A DNA stretch of 64,000 nt from Eumeta japonica (lineage: Eukaryota > Arthropoda > Insecta > Lepidoptera > Psychidae): positions 241,972 to 305,971 of the forward strand of contig BGZK01000717.1 in assembly GCA_005406025.1 (NCBI GenBank), written 5' to 3'. The translations under genes and the position numbers were made by a program. The notes under the pieces are model-generated. The model did not search any database and was not told where the DNA came from. It saw only the letters and a program-made list of their open reading frames with translations. Shown one piece after another: positions 11,756-23,300 of the stretch. Every line of letters begins with the position of its first letter. Within the stretch, counting starts at the first letter, position 1.

Positions 11756-12124
11756 TGATTTAAATGGATTTCGATTTCCCGTTTCAGTGAAATGATATTA
11801 TGCTTAAAAACTAAAAATGTGCAATACTATTGTATATACCGTTTTGCATTATGTTTGTTACATGCAACATTTGGATATTTAGAAGAAAACTCGGACTATA
11901 CTCTGTTGTTGATGGCCCAACTAATAAATTTTTCTGGAAATGTCACTAAATCTATACAAAAGAAGTGGCATGTGCAATGTCTATGATTGGGCTTGACTTC
12001 GCATCAAATACGGCACTGGCACTGACATTGAAAACTCTATGCCGACATGAACAAATCAAAGAAAAACTTATTAAGACGTTCCTCAAATCGATAAGCGCCG
12101 AAGTGCTAAAAGCCTTGATATATC

Positions 12125-12390
12125 TCGCTGTCATACGCCGATCTAGAATACCGAATGACGTCCCAGTGAATGCACTCGGCTCACCCCGCGCCGTGAGCCC
12201 CGTAGGCGCCGGCGGCGCGGTGCACGCCGGATCCGAAGGCTGTATTTTTTTGTGGCGCACTTAAAACACGCACGGACGTTATCAGAGCTTATCAGATGAG
12301 GCCGCCGTCCGCGGAAGCTGCCCGGCCGGCGCCGGCGCCGATACGATATCGCCCACCCTCTCGCCGTTATCGCTGCGGCGATATGCCTCC
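12125..12390. promoter_or_regulatory. GC-rich island with spaced GATA sites
   Basis: GC-rich segment with TTATCAGAGC at 12279 and TTATCAGATG at 12289 (a same-strand pair exactly 10 bp apart), TTATC at 12367 and GATATC near 12347. Overlapping frames of about 100-120 codons on both strands (11,965-12,508) have Arg/Pro/Ala-rich ends that follow CpG composition, so I do not call them genes. Confidence 0.45.
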
Positions 12391-13117
12391 AGAGCTCTCT
12401 CTCTCTCCGAACCAAATTTAAGAGTGTAACATTAAAGAGATATGATTTCGAAATGCAGGTCTGGGAATCGACAACTTCTATGACAAACAAAAAATCGTAG
12501 GAATTCAAACCATTAAAGATGTTTCAGAAAAAATATTGACTGTAAGTGCTTTTGTCGCGAACGAAACTTTATGAACAGATTGTTGCAACTTATACTACAG
12601 ACTGTACTCCTACCAAATGAAGAAGGCTTGATTAAACTCATACACTTTAATAGGGATTTATAGAAAAGGCGATGTGTATGCGTTGAATTTATTTAAATTT
12701 GACTAATTTAAGTAATCTCGAATGCGTTCATCTTTTTCTGTCTGTTTATTCTCAGATTTGTCCAGAATTATTGACAGACACAGATCGTACTTTTATTTAT
12801 AGATATCTCGACTTAAGCACTAAGTTGTATAATAATATGGCACGTATACACCGTCTGGTGTTGGTTTGTTCCGTTATGACTTCAAACTGGTTGACGTTAT
12901 TTTAATGAAATTTTAATCCGTCACTAGGTATTTATTTATTAGGAGTGTTAAATCATATATTCAGTTTTAGTCCATTTATTTTAGGATCTATGAATATATA
13001 TCCTGACTCTCGTACGCTAAATGATTGTCTGACAGGTTTTTGCTGAACTTAAGTGCCAGGTTATACAAACAAAATGTATTTGATGCGACATAACTATACA
13101 ACGACTCACGTACATTC
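12391..13117. other. No gene seen
   Basis: AT-rich sequence with no recognised feature. Confidence 0.4.
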
Positions 13118-13125
13118 TATACATA

Positions 13126-13462
13126 CAGCGCCGGCCTAGCTCTAGTAGAGCGGTCGCTGTAGGCGCCGTGTAACTGGGGGCGCTAGAAAACCAAATGCAA
13201 AATACAATTTTTTACAAAAAATAAAGTTTTGATGTTTCTTTCGGAAAGACGTGGAATAGTGTTATGATACTTAAAGTTACTTAATTTAAATTAAGCTTGA
13301 TATGTGTTGATGTTTGCAATAAAAACTTATTTTGAAAATGATCTAGTATTATTGACTTATCATGAAGCCGCATTATTAGAACTTCTGTAAAATTAGAGCA
13401 CTGACTTGAGGGTGCTGAAAGACAATCTCGTTACACCCTGAGGAAAGCTAACTCCGGCGCTG
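13126..13462. mobile_element. hAT-like MITE
   Basis: The ends form inverted repeats: CAGCGCCGGCCTAGC at 13126-13140 and, inverted, the end GCTAACTCCGGCGCTG at 13447-13462. The 9-bp core CAGCGCCGG is perfect. hAT elements typically start with CAG and make 8-bp duplications. The flanks TATACATA (13118-13125) and TGTACAAC (13463-13470) agree at 5 of 8 positions, consistent with an old duplication. At about 337 bp and without a transposase it is non-autonomous. Confidence 0.55.
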
Positions 13463-13470
13463 TGTACAAC

Positions 13471-14680
13471 TTTTTTTACATAAATGTATTTCTAAAATAT
13501 AGATTTATAAGCTATCTTCTTTTGTAGACGTACAATTTTTAATATTTAAAAAAAAACCCTCACACATGTTGGTAATTGTAAATAAATCCGAGAGCAGTTG
13601 TTACCTATCGCCAGGACTATACATGAATAAGGGCTGCGGTAGAATACCACTGTACATACAGTATATTTTAGGATAATGAATTTTGAACCACCTACAGAAT
13701 ACGTAGTGATAAACATCGCGTTGTAGGTTTACGTAATGGAGCCGTAGGTTGTTGGAGATAATAAAGATGATTGGAATAAGCTTCTATGTTTTTTTATATT
13801 TAATATCATCATTTACTTAATTCAATTAAACTTCATGTCATATAAGACCCCATAATGTGGATATAACTTTTAAAAATGAACAAATAAAAGTAAAGCCTTG
13901 GGCTCCTCGTATCCCAAGCGAACAGTAGGTAGTTATGAAGGCTGCAGCGGAAGTAGCGGAGTGCGCGCCCTATCTCCCTGATAAATCTAGATAAGTAAAA
14001 ATAATACAAGGGCTGGGGCTCGTTCGTTTCTGAGATTAGATACACGCTTCAGATACCGAGGGCGTGTTTGTTTTAGAATACTGTTTGAGTGGATTTTCCA
14101 CGATGTTTCTAATTGTTATTGGGCTTTTAGGGATGTTCAGTGCACTATGGTTTGTTAATTGCTCTAAATTAGAGCATAATGAAAGCGTAAAAATGAAATA
14201 TATTTATAATTTTGTAACGTTGTTTAACAATTTTGCAACGGATTTAACAAGATAAAAAATAGGGTTGTGTACTTTTTTTTTCCTTTTTTATTACTATAAT
14301 TAAAACTTTTTTTGTTTGAGTTTGATAGTGTGAAAAGAAAGCATTTTTTTGATAACTATAAAAATACCCAAGAATGACTCTTTTAAATTGCTCGTTACAC
14401 AGAGACGGCACTAGTAACCAGTAACGTCGTTTTTACGCTATTTAGGGTAATAATAAATTTCGTTTTGCAATAAAAAACAGCATAGATTTTTTGATGGCTT
14501 ATAATTCATTCTTTGTTCAACCGATTTTTATTTTGATTTAACTTTTAGTCATCATTTGAAGCCAGCTTACGTAATTAATCAACAAATATAATATTTTAAA
14601 TATAATTTCACTACCCTAGCCTTAAATTCCACATTAACATTCTCTCTGTCTTCGAGCCGTCTATTTGCAATATGACATTT
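13471..14680. other. No gene seen
   Basis: AT-rich sequence with long T runs near 14272. Small frames at 13,833-14,255 have no motif. Confidence 0.4.
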
Positions 14681-15947
14681 TAGGTCGGTGAAAAAGTGTT
14701 TTCGTATTATACAAGTAAAAAGTTGCAGCAAAATCTCTTTGGTTGTGCTGTTTACGTCTGGTTATTTTTGATACCATTAAACAGAAGTTATTTTTAAAAT
14801 AGAAAAAGAAATGGTGAAATCGGTGTTCTGCCATTTTTTTACTGTTTTTCTGTCAACCACAATGAGTGACCGTAAAGTAGAAATTTGATACATTTGAAGT
14901 TTTATTACAAGAAAAGGAAAATGCGACACAAGCCGTGAAAAAATTTTCTGCTTTTTTAACAAACTTCATATAGACCTTTTACAGTGTCGGAAAGAGTAGC
15001 GCAAACCGATCCAAGCATTTTCAGTCTAGTAATTTTGATGTCAAAGATGAATCTCGCTCTGGTCAACCTGTTATGAATAAAGTCAATGCAATTTTGGAAA
15101 AAGTGGAACAAGATCGGCATATTAGTTCTTAATACATAGCTAAAGAGATAAGGATTGACCACAAAATAGTTTTGAACCATTTGAAAGAACTTGGATAAAC
15201 AAAAAAGTTCGATACTTTGGTCTCACGCGAAATCACTGAAAGAAATCTATTGAGTCGTATAGTTATTTGCAATTCTCTATTGAAAAGTAATGAAACCAAA
15301 TTTTGAAAACATTGGTCACTGATGATGAAAAATGGATTATCAATAACAAGAACGTGGGAAAAAGATTATAATCAAAAGACAAGCAAGCTCCACAGACTAT
15401 AGCGAAACCCGGATTAACTCGCAATAAGTTGATGCTTTGCGTATGGTGGAATTGGACAAGCATTATTCACTGTGAACTTTTACCGCCAGGTAAAACCATC
15501 AATTCAGATCTCTAATGCTAACAACTGACGAGACCCAAACAAGAAGTAGCGAAAAAACGGCCGGAATTGATTAATAGAAAAATGTGGTTTTTCATCATAA
15601 TAACGCCAGAGCACAAAAATGTTTAACCACTCAGCAAATATTAAGAGAGGTTGGGAAGTGTTAATGCATCCAACCTATAGCCCTGATTTTGCACCCTCAT
15701 ATTTTCACCTGGTTCGGTATCTTCAGAATTTTTCAAGTAGTGTTAGGTTAACATCAACAGAGGAGTGTCGCAGTTTTTTAATCAGATGTCCCATAATTTC
15801 TACAGCGGTGGGATTATGTTACTATTATCAAAACGGCAACAAGTTGTTGAACAAAATGGTATATATAATTAAATGTATACAAAATATTATGAAAAATTAT
15901 CTTGAACTTGTACATAGAATACGAGAAAACTTTTTCCCCGACCTTAT
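14681..15947 (+). mobile_element. Nearly full-length, inactive mariner of cecropia type
   Basis: The terminal inverted repeats are recognisable: AGGTCGGTGAAAAAGTG from 14683, and at the right end the inverted AGGTCGGGGAAAAAG (15931-15945) extending through CTCGTATTC. The start closely follows that of cecropia-subfamily mariners such as human Hsmar1 (TTAGGTTGGTGCAAAAG). The length, about 1.27 kb, is that of a complete mariner. The contained transposase is broken. Confidence 0.85.
14862..15880 (+). pseudogene. Mariner transposase, frameshifted and catalytically dead
   Basis: The reading starts near ATG 14862 and moves among frames. Recognisable blocks, in order, are: the HTH region (F-S-NFDVKDE-RSGQPV, then DRHI, then IAKEIRIDHKIVLNHLKELG), the first catalytic block as TDDEKW (15,318; normally TGDEKW), WWNW where the family has WWDW, LLPPGKTINSD, and KRPELINRK. 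The HQDNARPH block, which carries the second catalytic Asp, reads as HHNNARAQ. The C-terminal GWEVLMHPTYSPDFAPS and YLQNF follow. Loss of the Asp in HQDN and several stops and frameshifts mean no active enzyme. The family's YSPDLAPSD has become YSPDFAPSY, so the third catalytic Asp is also changed. Confidence 0.85.
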
Positions 15948-15954
15948 ATTTTAA

Positions 15955-16798
15955 TTCGACAAGCAAAAGCTTAATGTTTTGTTCGTTAGCGTGTACGTGC
16001 GTGTGCTGTGGTACGTCCGTGCTGTAGTCGACTTGGCTGTAGCTGGCAAATAGGTCGCGTTCACCGGTGCAATACCACAGAATACAGACGTGAAGTAATA
16101 GTTTCTGTTCTTTCGTTTCGTCCAGTGAGCGAAAGTCCCGGTGGCCTCAAAGTACAATCATTAAAAGACTCTTCATACATCATTGATTAAGAACTGCAAT
16201 AATATGCGTTTCACTTGAATGCAGATTATGAGAGATATTTTAGATAGCCCAAGTATATACATGCGTCCTTAATAAAAATATTAATGAGAGCTTATATTTA
16301 TATTCATACTTACTAAATATAATTAAATTTAACAATATATTATATCGGATTGTTACGTGATGCTACAACACCTTAGCAAGCGATTTCTCCTATTTGAACA
16401 TTTAACCACTTCATTTCTCACACTACATTTATATTACCTATTTACTTATAGATTACACTTTATTTTTCATATCCACCGAATCCTCGGCGCGCAATCGCGA
16501 CTAACACTTGACCTCGTAGCCCTGACCTTTTGAACCTAAATTTCCAGTACGACTGTTCAATTTTTGCTCAGCCTATTTCATTAACACAACACGAAATAAC
16601 TCATATTCAATGAGTTTCTTAGAAGATTTATGTTCAGATTTCATAACAAATGATACAAAACATTTTGTTTATTTTGAAACAGTACATCCACGACCGGGCA
16701 GATCGGAGATTACCGAGTGTGACACTTGTGAGAGATTCCACACGCTTTGTTCTCCTAAAGGCGCATAATAAATGCGTTAAGCGTCCGTAAAGGAGTCG
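15955..16798. other. No gene seen
   Basis: Mixed composition. 16,080-16,160 is more GC-balanced (GTCCAGTGAGCGAAAGTCCC, GGTGGCCTCAAAG) and may be a repeat fragment. The rest is AT-rich. Confidence 0.35.
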
Positions 16799-16930
16799 CG
16801 GTGTCGCGATGCCGACAGATTGCCGCGTATCGTGGTAGCGGCCGGCGGGCCGCGGCGCGCGGACCGACGCCGGCCACCCACCGCGCCCCGCACCACGGCC
16901 GCGCGAGCGACATCCGCGCGATGCTTGCTT
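16799..16930. promoter_or_regulatory. GC-rich island
   Basis: 130 bp of strongly GC-rich, CpG-rich sequence without GATAA cores. A 102-codon minus-strand frame ends here, but its Gly/Arg-rich composition follows the base composition. Role unknown. Confidence 0.3.
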
Positions 16931-17199
16931 ATGATTGTGCATCTCGATGTAAGAAGTTCTAATGGATGAGGCTTATATTTTTATGATTTGAATGCCTATT
17001 ATAAAAGTGAAACAAAAAAATATCAATTTAAATTAAAATAAATATTAGATCCATATAAAGCATTGTAATATTTTTTCTCTGATTTAGATAGGATTGGAGG
17101 CGTCACCGTATTGAATTTTTGCAAATTCAATGTTATATTGCTTCCTTAAAAACCATTAAGAACCATCATCATCTCGAAAGAAGAGAAGAAGAATTGTGC

Positions 17200-17420
17200 A
17201 GCTGACCGGCTTATGTTGATTTTTCTTTTTTTTTGGTTCGAGGAAGTGGAAATCTTCATGGACGAAAGATACCCGGCCACGCGATTAGAGACCGGGTTAT
17301 GTGGGATTTTTACCCACTGAAACCACTCCCTTGGGGTGACTCTACTGTAACGGATATATGTCCGACGCGGAGTAAATATGCGTTGTCGGGTGGATAAAGC
17401 GAACAACAAACAAAGTTTGG
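17200..17420 (-). repeat. Possible LINE 3'-UTR relic
   Basis: Read on the minus strand, the segment contains CACCCCAAGGGAGTGGTTTC, GTCGGACATATATCCG and CCCGACAACGCATATTTACTC. From memory, similar strings (a CACCCCAAGGGAGTGGTTTTAG-like core after a 'GGGTCGGAC' phrase) occur near the 3' ends of lepidopteran retroelements. The GC content is above that of its flanks. I cannot place it in a named family. Confidence 0.25.
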
Positions 17421-18057
17421 GACTTCGCGTCGCGTGGGAAAAGATTAATTGATTATTAACTACGCTTACCGAGCTTATGTTGAATGTAACCGGAGACAGT
17501 AGTCAGAAGACGTAAATAAACGCCTGTAGTATAAATGCCTATTGGGGGGTTAATAAAGCGGCGTTACGTCGTTAATGGATGTCGTTTCGTTGGTTTTTTT
17601 AGAATTCAAAATATTTCGACTGCTAATTGCTTCATTTCGTGTTACCTTTGCTAACCATATCCAATTTCGATAAATATATCCATAATATCTTATGTATTGA
17701 TTTAATGAATGTTTCGAAATGAATATCAACTTTGTTTGTTTTTTTTTTCGTGCTTTGTACATAAATACTGCTTGTAGCATGTGGTTACCTTGATGTGTAA
17801 GCATCAAGTACTTATACCTATAGTAGCAGTGTCTTATGGCATTTAAACGTTTAATTATAGTATGTATATGTTGTATTATTTAATGACCCTTTCTTCTTGA
17901 CGCATTTTCTAAATCAAACATATTTTGAATTGATACATCTAATGCGGTGTAAGACTAAATATTGTCGTGGCAGCCCTGTGCGACACCCTTGATCTCTTCC
18001 CACTAGGATTGGCGATTCTCCCTTTCCCTTACAGCGCTGAACTTAAATACTTATCTC
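17421..18057. other. No gene seen
   Basis: AT-rich; nothing recognised. Confidence 0.4.
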
Positions 18058-18060
18058 TTA

Positions 18061-18250
18061 GGACCTTTTCCACCCTTTAAAGTGACATTTAACAAAAAGT
18101 CGCTTTTTAAAATTAATTTTGTGTTCCATATCTTCTATTTAACGGTTGTTCTCGCTGAAGCCAGTTAAAAGGAAGACCTGGAAAGCAAATTTTATTTTAA
18201 AATTGACTTTTCGTAAAAGTCAATTTAAAAGAAGATATTGGAACTGACTC
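18061..18250. mobile_element. Palindromic foldback MITE, copy 1
   Basis: The 190-bp element is one long imperfect inverted repeat with arms of about 90 bp. The left arm begins GGACCTTTTCCACC and includes AAAGTCGCTTTTTAAAATTA; the right arm mirrors it around the centre near 18,150. Two related copies lie at 52,789-52,983 and 57,067-57,259. The left flank is TTA and the right flank TAA. This copy is the most diverged. No coding capacity. The TWA-type target and the GGGCCTCTTCC-like end of the better copies suggest the PIF/Harbinger superfamily. Confidence 0.7.
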
Positions 18251-18254
18251 TAAG

Positions 18255-20440
18255 CCTTGTTTGATTCGAATTTGCATTTCAATCCTAAATCATAAAGAGG
18301 TTACCATTCTATATTTCATCAGATGACCTTACAATTAATCTTCTTTATTATGTTTTAATCTTCTTTCCTTCCACAGATGTACTTAAATTTTGATATTACT
18401 TACTGCTTTTATTACCTAAGTATGACATTTCGGCTTAGAGCTAATGTAAAGATCGTATTTAGGCATGTTATTTTATTAACATATTCATGAGGATAATTGT
18501 GCAAATATTGCATACGGAAAATTCCTTCCCGATTTGTATGGAGTATGGCATGCGTGACAAGGTTGCCCGTTCTCCTTATTTTCCTCTAGGAATGCATCTA
18601 AATCCCTTCTAATCCTAGAATGAGCACATGTGGTTTGAAAGAATTCATTACTTAGGTGTGCTATTGTTTTTACGTACAGTTTCTATCATAGGAACTCTGC
18701 CACCTTACATTTTATATTTTTATTACACATTTTTTATGGTTTTAAAGTGATTTCTATTTTTAAGAATCATATTACTTAAACTTTGTAATCTATTTTTATG
18801 TTTTGTAACTGTATCAGTTTAGGAATAACAATTATGGTATGAGGTCTACGAGAAATAACTCGTATATCTTAGATTAAGATTACAGTTGTACATAAATATA
18901 TGTACGGAAATTAGAAAGATAAGGTACTTGATATATATTTTATATTACTTGACAACCAATAATCTAATTTAATAAATTTTAGCCTAATACCTAAATGAGG
19001 AATAGTTACAAAAACAATTTAGGTTTCAAGCTTTCATTTCATGTATGAGAATTGTTGACTGTCTAGTTAATTAGATGCTTTTAAACATAAGTTTCATATT
19101 TGTCAATAATTACATCAGTTTATACTGATACATTTACTTAGATAAATTTACTGAGAAAGATCCAGTAATGTAGAAAAAGCGATAATTCATGTTGTCTTCA
19201 TTATTTTACTTAAATCTATTAATTTAGATTTAGATTATGATAATTGAAGAGTTAAAAAAAATAGATTTACTCACCCTTGGAGTAATAAGTGAAATACTGT
19301 TGAAAGTTTGACTTGTTAACACGTCGTCGTCCGTTACTCGAGTAATTCTTAGATTGGTCAGATTGGACAGTCCACACCGTATTAAATATTTCTTGCGAGA
19401 AATCAGCACTTTACGGTTTTCGCCCGTCCACTTTCTGTTATGCAACTTTTTCTAGTTTATACAACATCATATTATATACAGAACAAAACAACGTTAAGCG
19501 TAGTAGTTATCGCAACTATAATTTTTACGTTATATTGTTTTTTTCCACATAATTCGTTACAATTTTTACAATTTTGTTGCACTTCATAATTCTTTACTGT
19601 CAAATGTTGCAGTTTTTTTTGCCACCTTCATTTTTAAGGTGTTCGTGTTTCTGATGAATTTAAGTTCCCATTCGAGCATGAGGTTGGGCGCATGCCCGGT
19701 CCAACACTCGAGTGGTTGCGCGCCGTACGCGCTACTTGTTTATTAAAGATGTATTGTGATTTATAATAAGGAATGTCTCACTATGCGTGGAACACAACCG
19801 GACAGCGGATGACAGCAAGATTATGATTTTATATCAGTTCTTCACGAACTCTTTAGAAAACGGCCCGAAGTAAGCTTATAAATGGATTGTTCTATGCCTA
19901 AACAGTTTTCTATTTAGACAACAATTATGTACAGATAATATGGGTATTTGGAGTTTTATCAGAAACACATGAGTACGTCAGGGGACACCTGGTAGATGAG
20001 AAACACCAAAACTATTGTATACTGTATTATTACAATTGGAATAATTGAAATGTTATGAGGATGGAAGGTATTGCGAATGAAAAGAAAAAGCTGATGATTT
20101 TCATTAACCCCATTTAATATTATATTTCATCAGTTAACTCTGTTAGAGTAGCGCTAAAGCCTTCTCCTTTGATTCTATAAAGTTACAATTGGCCGATGAT
20201 AGCTAAAATATGAAACGTACACTTTGGATGTAATATTCACTATTACAAATTTTGGAAACCTTGTAAACAATGACGAAATTTCAAACATAAAAAATCACAG
20301 TTTATTGTTATAAAAAGCTTCATCACATGAGAAAATACACATACGGCGTAGGTCAAAACCAAATCAGCCTTGGTTTTACACCAGTCCAACGCTCATATAG
20401 ATGTTTCACATCAAAAGCCTTGATGCATCACAGTTTGAAG
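18255..20440. other. No gene seen
   Basis: Long AT-rich stretch. A small GC-balanced patch at 19,670-19,740 contains GGGCGCATGCCC and GCGCGCCGTACGCGC. I see no gene, RNA or repeat family. Confidence 0.4.
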
Positions 20441-20444
20441 TATA

Positions 20445-20745
20445 AAACAGACGGCAGGCACGGCTCGGTGCTGCGCTCGCTCGCGCCTGCGCCGCGTTCC
20501 TCACAGGCGCCGGCGCGGCTTTCGAGCCGAGGTGCCTCCTCCGAGCTTTCGCGGCTCGGAGCGCGCGTCATATCGGCGGTCACCCATCTTGTTTTAAATA
20601 ATAGTATCGGTGTAGGACGGCGCGAGGCCATTTTTCTCGCGGTAACAAAGGCCGGGTCGCGCGCCGCGTCCCGCGCCGTCCGCGTGGGCGCCCCGCCACT
20701 CTCCAGTTACACGCCCGATTATCGCGATAACGCCGCGTTCTAAGA
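20445..20745. promoter_or_regulatory. GC-rich island with perfect palindromic GATA pair
   Basis: 300 bp of CpG-rich sequence. TTATCGCGATAA at 20719-20730 is a perfect 12-bp dyad of two GATA cores. An imperfect hairpin, CCGAGCTTTCGCGGCTCGG, lies near 20,540. Frames of 67-138 codons cross it on both strands and are explained by composition. I infer a regulatory element. Confidence 0.45.
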
Positions 20746-21870
20746 ACTGTGCTTTAGGATCTGAACGAGCGTATGTGTTGTCGACGCTTCTGTGGTAGCG
20801 TGACTTATTTTTCAATTAAACAATTATCGAAAGATAATTACTGATAATAATATTACTTTATTTTATTAACTCGCAAAATGTCTGAATTATTAATTGTCGA
20901 GTGAAAAGCGATAACAATACAATACTTCGTTTAGTTGCAACTTCGTTTTTGAGAGCTGATAAATTTGGGATAATTCTCGGAAGATGAAATCCACTTCGAA
21001 AGAAATTATAAAAAAACGCGAATAAGGTATACTTTATTTGAGCAAAAAACATTAATCTCCACTGCTTAGTTTTAAAACTTACGAATAAAGATAACGTAAT
21101 AATATAATAATAAATTTATTTTAAATTAATAGCGAAGCTTTGTAAGAAAAAAATAATTAATATTATGTAAAAGAAATGATAGTCAAATTAACAAAAACAA
21201 ACCATGTGTAAACATTGGTTATCATAAAAAAAGATCTTTTATTTAAACGAAATTTAACGAATAATTTTGATAAAAAATATTTATGTTGATAATCATATCT
21301 ATTACTTCAATGTCACTATCACCACATCGTTTGCTTTTGTCTATAAGTCTTCAAAACATTTGTTTTTTATATTCTTATGTAAAGTTAGGTAAGTCCCTCT
21401 GCCCTTCAAATAAAACCTGTCAAGGGCATTGCGGTGATCGTACAATTGCAAAATTCTGTATACAACAAAGTTAGCGATCAGACAGTTCTTGTCACCACTG
21501 AGGCCCTACAACCTGCGGAAGCCGCTCGCCTTGGCCGACTGGCGTTAAAATTCAATTCTATATTTCTCCTTGCGATTTTGTAATTCTAGCTTATATTATT
21601 TATTATCCAGGAGCTGCATTAACTGCACGAACCTGACCGTATAGCTGTTTAGTAAAATTGCAAAAAATACGCCGCTGTATGTAGAATGGAAAATGTTTAA
21701 GTACATGACGTTTTGCATTTATTGCTTGCAAAAGACAATCTGTGATAAATATATATTATGAGACTAATGTTAACACATATCTAATATAAGCTCAACGCCT
21801 GTTGTCATTCAGTATAAAAAATATATTCCCTGTCAATCAATTGCTATTTATCGGTTGTTTAAAAAAAATG
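20746..21870. other. No gene seen
   Basis: AT-rich. A TAG|GTAAGT string at 21,389-21,396 has a poor pyrimidine tract and is not called a splice site. Confidence 0.4.
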
Positions 21871-22640
21871 TTTGCATGTACTTATGTACGCGCGTGAGAA
21901 GTTATACTTCTTTGGCATCATTAAAAAATAGTTTTTAATTGCATGCAAATAATTAATTACAATAAATAATTAATTACATTATTTAATTTAATAAAAAAAA
22001 TGAAAATTAAATTTAAGTTTATTCATTTTTTTAATGTTAATTATTTTCTTAATTTGATATTCACTTTTCATTTTTATCAATAAGTTTTCATTAAATTTGT
22101 TCATTTTTTTTGTAAATATTTATTATTCATTCAATTTACAATAAATATTAAAAATTAATATTTTAATTTCATGTTCGATTTCAATTTTTATCACAAATAT
22201 TTTTATTAAATGTTTTATTAAATTTATTTGTTTATTTTTTAAATATTAAATAACCAATAATAAATATTTAATGTTAATAATTAAAAATATTTGGTATTAA
22301 TTATATTAAGTAATAGTATTATAATTTATATCAATAAATAATAGGTACGGATAGTTAACCTCAATTATATGGTAGCACTTAAAAAAGTATGTAAGCACAA
22401 GTTTTTTCACTAATATTTACGAATAGTAAAAACTTGGCCAATGAGGGGATCGAACCTTCGCGTTATTAGCACTACATTAACACTCTAGCCAAATGAGCTA
22501 ATGGGCCATTGACATGTCGTACTAAAAACCTATATACATCAAAAAACCTGTCAATTTTGTGTTACACTGATGCGCGCGCATCTTAAAATTTCTCATCATT
22601 TTTTCATAACGCGCTTATAGAAGTATAACTTCAAAATACC
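21871..22640. repeat. AT-rich block bounded by GAAGTTATACTTCT boxes and carrying a tRNA relic
   Basis: The left side has AGAAGTTATACTTCT near 21,898-21,912, itself palindromic; the right side has AGAAGTATAACTTC near 22,619. Between them lies extremely AT-rich sequence (21,950-22,350) and the tRNA-Ile-like segment. The shared box in mirrored positions suggests the ends of a dispersed element. I vaguely recall the box 'AGAAGTATACTTCTTTGGC' from other Lepidoptera. Boundaries are approximate. Confidence 0.35.
22435..22507 (-). tRNA. tRNA-Ile(AAT)-like relic, probably a pseudogene
   Basis: Read on the minus strand, the segment starts GGCCCATTAGCTCATTTGG and ends ATTGGCCA. Its A-box region is TTAGCTCATTTGG, its anticodon loop CTAATAA gives anticodon AAT (22,465-22,467), and its T loop is TTCGATC. 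Compared with the animal tRNA-Ile(AAT) I know, about six extra bases precede the anticodon stem, and the variable loop and 5' T stem are shortened by about seven. The acceptor stem has one mismatch and the anticodon stem one A-G. The internal promoter words are partly intact. It is more likely a tRNA-derived repeat head or pseudogene than a working tRNA. Confidence 0.6.
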
Positions 22641-22649
22641 GTCTTTACC

Positions 22650-23300
22650 GTTATTATTTAAAAGATTTTGCACGACCCATAATGCGCAGCATTTGAGACT
22701 GTTTTATGATCGAAAATTTTTTTCACCTCTCGCCAGCAACTATTTCAATCTGCTGTACTCTCGTTATTATACGAAAATAAGAAAATTTGCATATCATTGT
22801 ACAAATAATTTAATGAAGATTAATTCTGCAAGCTTCAGAAAATTATTTTATATAATAGAAACTTAAAAAGCATCAAAATAGCTTAGAAAACTTTCCCGTC
22901 GATCAACTGTGAAACAAATTGGAAACACGACCATTTGTGAACAAGTCAATTAATAAAGCTTTTTATTAGCTTTAGAATTAGAACAAGTTATTTCCTATTC
23001 AAAATGGCTGTATCGTTCGATTTCATTGAATTACAGTTAATAAAAATGTCATTTTAGAAATTAAATACAAATGGGGTAGTGCAATTTTTGGTGGTAAGGT
23101 GGTATTTTTATTTAATTTTCATTTAATCTAGTAATTTAATAAAGTAAATCCATTTCTTATCTACTCATCCGCTTCCAAGAGATTGGGTTCTAATAATTGC
23201 AATGGCATATATTGTACGGCAATTTTTTTTTTTGATCGTTTCTTATCAAAAATCAAACGATTATTACGAAGCGTGCACTTTAGGATATGCCAAAAAAAAC
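22650..23300 (+). repeat. Dispersed repeat family X, copy 1
   Basis: Three blocks recur in the same order at 63,050-63,480: a GATTTTGCACGACCCATAATG and AGCATTTGAGA block (22,671), a block reading CTTTTTATTAGCTTTAGAATTA with TTTCCTATTCAAAAT (22,962), and GATTGGGTTCTAATAATTG with ATATATTGTA (23,177). Copy 1 contains about 250 bp not present in copy 2. No coding capacity is seen. Family unidentified. Confidence 0.5.

Noticed and set aside
11965..12264. Helical-looking 99-codon + strand frame
   Set aside because: The reverse strand is open over the same interval and the second half follows the CpG island; no recognisable protein, although the first 60 codons look somewhat natural.
20327..20743. 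138-codon + strand frame over the 20.4-20.7-kb island
   Set aside because: Ala/Arg/Ser-rich composition follows CpG content, frames on the other strand are open too, and no domain or splice context supports it.
21389..21396. Second strong recursive splice site (TAG|GTAAGT)
   Set aside because: The pyrimidine tract is interrupted by ATGTAAAG next to the junction.
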